DNA from: Demequina flava | GTDB lineage: Bacteria > Actinomycetota > Actinomycetes > Actinomycetales > Demequinaceae | Direction: 5' to 3' | DNA: 64,000 nucleotides | NCBI RefSeq assembly: GCF_000975035.1 | Contig: NZ_BBRA01000002.1 | Coordinates: 620,036 to 684,035 of the forward strand | Shown: positions 61,733-64,000 of the stretch, one piece after another | Layout of the letters: each line of letters begins with the position of its first letter | Numbering within the stretch: the first letter of the stretch is position 1 | Made by a program: the position numbers and the translations under genes | Notes under the pieces: model-generated | The model's input: only the letters and a program-made list of their open reading frames with translations | What the model was told of the DNA's origin: nothing | Databases searched by the model: none

Positions 61733-63963
61733 TACTCGTCAGTCAAAGTCGACATGCGCACGAGCCGGTCGAGACCGGACGAGCCATAACGAGAGACAAG
61801 CACATCATGCGCTTCGTCAGGGTCAACATCCAAGATCTCCATGATCGACGCAACGACGCGTCCTGTGTGCTTCCACTGCTCCTTGGACTGGGTCTTTCGC
61901 GGTCGCCGCCACTGCTCAGAGGCACTGGCTTCAGCAAGTGCGTTGAGCCGTGCGTCCACAATCGACCGAGTGTCGTCGCCATAGGTCGCGCAAGCCGCCG
62001 CAAGTCCGACGAGGGTTCCTACCAACTGAAGCTCTTGCCACTTACCGTGCTTAAAGCCCGGAGCCCACGTTTCCGCCGGAATCACGGCCAACGCGTCAAC
62101 CGCGTGATCCAAAAGCAGCATCGCATCCAGGACTGTTTCTTCGTCTCGGAACTTTGACCGCCTGTTGTCAGCGACTTGCTTCAACATGAGGTTGATGTGC
62201 GCCGCAGTTGAGCGCGTGATTTCCTGAGAGTCGTCTTGGACGACGAGCGCGGCAAGGACCCAGGAAAGCACTTTGGTGCGCTTGTACCCCGCTTTGCCGA
62301 AGCCGTAATCATCGAGGACAACTGGAGTCGATTGGAGGTCATCCCACTCGGCCGCCAAGAATGGCGCGACCAACTCAATGTTCTCGCTATCGCCGGCAGT
62401 GATGAGGAGCCCGCGCATGAGAGCCAAGTGGTGATACAGCGCGTTGCGGATCTCCTCAGCGTTGAGGTGCTTGCCTTGCTTGTTATAGAGGCTGAAAACC
62501 TCGTGAACCTGCGCGGGTGTAGCCGATTCGTACACGATGACCGGAATCTTATACTTCGAGACCTGTTCAAACAGCGAATACAACTTGCGCTTTTCGCCAA
62601 CGATGGTAATCGCATCCTTGCGGATCTCTGAGTAGTAGTGCCCTCGGAGATGTTGGAGATCACCATCAAGTGACTTGACGTTGCCCTTGCGCAACGCGAA
62701 CGGGAAATAGTTGCGTCGCTCGACCTTCGCAGTCAGACTCTCGAGTTCGTGTTGCTTCCACAGCTTGCGGAACTTCGGATAGTCCTCATGGAAGATGTCC
62801 TCGAGGCCATCAATACCCCACTCCAAGGCCTTGGCGCGGACAGTTTCCAGCGCGACTGGGTGCTTCCCGGTGAATCGAAGAAGTGATGTGAGGCGCTGTT
62901 TGCCGTCGACGACGTCGTACCGTGTGCCGTCCTCGGTCAGTTCCTTGAGCAAGATGATGGACGGAAGCGGAATCCCGCGCAAGACTGACTCAATAAGTTG
63001 CTGTGCGTCTGCGGTCGGCCACACATCCGCGCGTTGGTACGAGGGACTCAGTTCAAGATCATCATCGGAAGCAAGCTGCACAAACTCAGAGATCGGCCAC
63101 GTGTCAGCGGAAGCCACAATTGGACCTACGCTCTCACTCTCTTCCTCTTCTTCGAGACCTTGCCAGGCCTCGTTCCATTGTTGGGTTGCAGACCCAATTG
63201 TCGCCCCGCCTTCAGACGATGCTTCCAGAGCATCCTCGAAGGCCGTGCGCAGTGTGGCCGCCAGTTCCAGGCGCTCGACCAATCGAGCCGCCACCGCCTC
63301 CGTGTCGACGGCATTTGGGTCGAAACCGAGCGCCCTAGCCAGACTTCGATCAAACTCCTCGGCAGACGTCTGATCCAAGTCTTCGGGCAGTGCCAGCCAA
63401 CCTTGCACGCTCGCCAGGTGGGCACGCCAACTACCGTCCGAAAACTTAACTTCGTCTGCCAGGAGGTTAGCCGCGATAAACTCACGCCCGTTAGGTGCGT
63501 CACCTTCCTGGCTGAGTTCCGCGATGAACTCGGCAATGCTGTTTTGCGTGTCCGCCGCGATCGTGTCCATGTGAAGTCCCTTTCCTTGTCCCTCGCTGCC
63601 GCGAGGCACGGGTGCGAGGATCATGAGTTCGCGCACCAAGCGCTCTTCTACGCCAGGCTCAGCGGCAACCATGTGCTCGACCACTCCATCAACCAAGCGA
63701 TTCATGCCCGTCAAAGTGATGGTGTCTCCTGCGCTGAAGCACGTAGCGTCCCAGTTGACACGAAGTCGTGTGGCCAGTACACGACCGCACTCGGCCTTGG
63801 TCGAGACTTCGCTGAGGTCAAGCATGATCGCACGAGCCAAGGATTCGAGCGCAGACCGCTTTTCCTTGCTGCCGGGTCCGAGCGCCTCGGGGCCGCGACC
63901 TCCCAAGTAATACATCCGCGCTACTGCATCCGCCTTGCTAGCGGCAGTTTCGTACTTCGTCAC
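61732..63963 (-). CDS. DUF262 (GmrS-like ParB/Srx-fold) protein with long N-terminal region
   Basis: 743 residues from GTG 63963, chosen for GAGGGG six bases before it; a GTG at 63993 is the alternative. DUF262 occupies ~290-560: LSPSYQRADVWPTADAQQLIESVLRGIPLPSII, then VVDGKQRLTSLLRF (the DGQQR-type nucleotide-binding motif) and a charged helical segment with LYNKQGKHLNAEEIRNA. The first ~290 residues (YETAASKADAVARMYYLGGRGPE onward) match no family I know. DUF262 proteins use NTP and often act with nucleases against modified DNA. First gene of the three-gene operon visible here. Confidence 0.85.
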   Translation of the reverse strand: MTKYETAASKADAVARMYYLGGRGPEALGPGSKEKRSALESLARAIMLDLSEVSTKAECGRVLATRLRVNWDATCFSAGDTITLTGMNRLVDGVVEHMVAAEPGVEERLVRELMILAPVPRGSEGQGKGLHMDTIAADTQNSIAEFIAELSQEGDAPNGREFIAANLLADEVKFSDGSWRAHLASVQGWLALPEDLDQTSAEEFDRSLARALGFDPNAVDTEAVAARLVERLELAATLRTAFEDALEASSEGGATIGSATQQWNEAWQGLEEEEESESVGPIVASADTWPISEFVQLASDDDLELSPSYQRADVWPTADAQQLIESVLRGIPLPSIILLKELTEDGTRYDVVDGKQRLTSLLRFTGKHPVALETVRAKALEWGIDGLEDIFHEDYPKFRKLWKQHELESLTAKVERRNYFPFALRKGNVKSLDGDLQHLRGHYYSEIRKDAITIVGEKRKLYSLFEQVSKYKIPVIVYESATPAQVHEVFSLYNKQGKHLNAEEIRNALYHHLALMRGLLITAGDSENIELVAPFLAAEWDDLQSTPVVLDDYGFGKAGYKRTKVLSWVLAALVVQDDSQEITRSTAAHINLMLKQVADNRRSKFRDEETVLDAMLLLDHAVDALAVIPAETWAPGFKHGKWQELQLVGTLVGLAAACATYGDDTRSIVDARLNALAEASASEQWRRPRKTQSKEQWKHTGRVVASIMEILDVDPDEAHDVLVSRYGSSGLDRLVRMSTLTDE

Positions 63964-64000
63964 TCTTGTCCCCTCAGAATGGCGTCGCGACACGATCGCC

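Overview
The window is high-GC DNA from an actinobacterium, probably of the order Micrococcales; I cannot name the genus. The evidence is the GC-rich third codon positions, an HspR-type HAIR box before clpB, the citramalate route to isoleucine, a DUF3516 helicase, a DUF6318 lipoprotein, several apparently leaderless starts and frequent ATGA/GTGA gene overlaps. About 55 genes are supported, most of them ordinary chromosomal genes. No rRNA, CRISPR array, insertion sequence or prophage was seen, and no gene-free stretch exceeds 300 bases.

Layout. 1-9.3 kb: the end of a beta-lactamase-family hydrolase, clpB with its HAIR operator, tRNA-Gln, a HAD hydrolase, an AztD-type zinc lipoprotein with a Zur-like box on its start, a GNAT enzyme, gltX and an FAH-family enzyme. 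9.4-22 kb: housekeeping genes (ClbS/DfsB-like, acyltransferase-like membrane protein, EamA, YigZ, rnhA, ybaK, yggS, Ski2-like helicase, VIT metal transporter, two exported proteins, lipoate ligase). 22.1-31.1 kb: a more AT-rich catabolic island with a SIS isomerase, a ribose/AI-2-type ABC importer, a ribulokinase-family kinase, a divergent SorC-type regulator and a transaldolase/fructose-6-phosphate-aldolase-like enzyme. 31.1-44.6 kb: cimA behind an Ile-codon leader peptide and terminator, an alpha/beta hydrolase with a divergent TetR regulator, pncB, a YgjP-type peptidase, a GH9 glucanase without signal peptide, ilvE, ridA, a fadD-type ligase and a DrrAB exporter. 44.7-52 kb: a Ugp-type importer operon with two built-in phosphatases and an RpiR regulator. 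52.1-56.4 kb: a lipoprotein, a large LuxR-type ATPase regulator and an F420-reductase-like protein. 56.5-64 kb: a defence island with a C5 cytosine methyltransferase facing a three-gene operon (DUF262 protein, Z1 ATPase, PD-(D/E)XK protein).

What stands out. (1) The island at the right end has the gene content of a Z1-type restriction-modification system with a DUF262 protein as the leading gene. (2) A 9-mer, GGCCGATGC, occurs 29 times by eye against about 1.6 expected from composition, and is absent from both AT-richer islands. (3) Five intergenic copies of a 65-80 bp two-box repeat lie between 11 and 40 kb. (4) cimA has a leader peptide MYTAIIIP followed by a rho-independent terminator. (5) The sugar island combines enzymes that do not match a textbook pentose pathway, and its likely operator TGCTCATnTGAGC appears twice.

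All calls come from reading the sequence and translations; no database search was possible, and the motif counts were made by eye.
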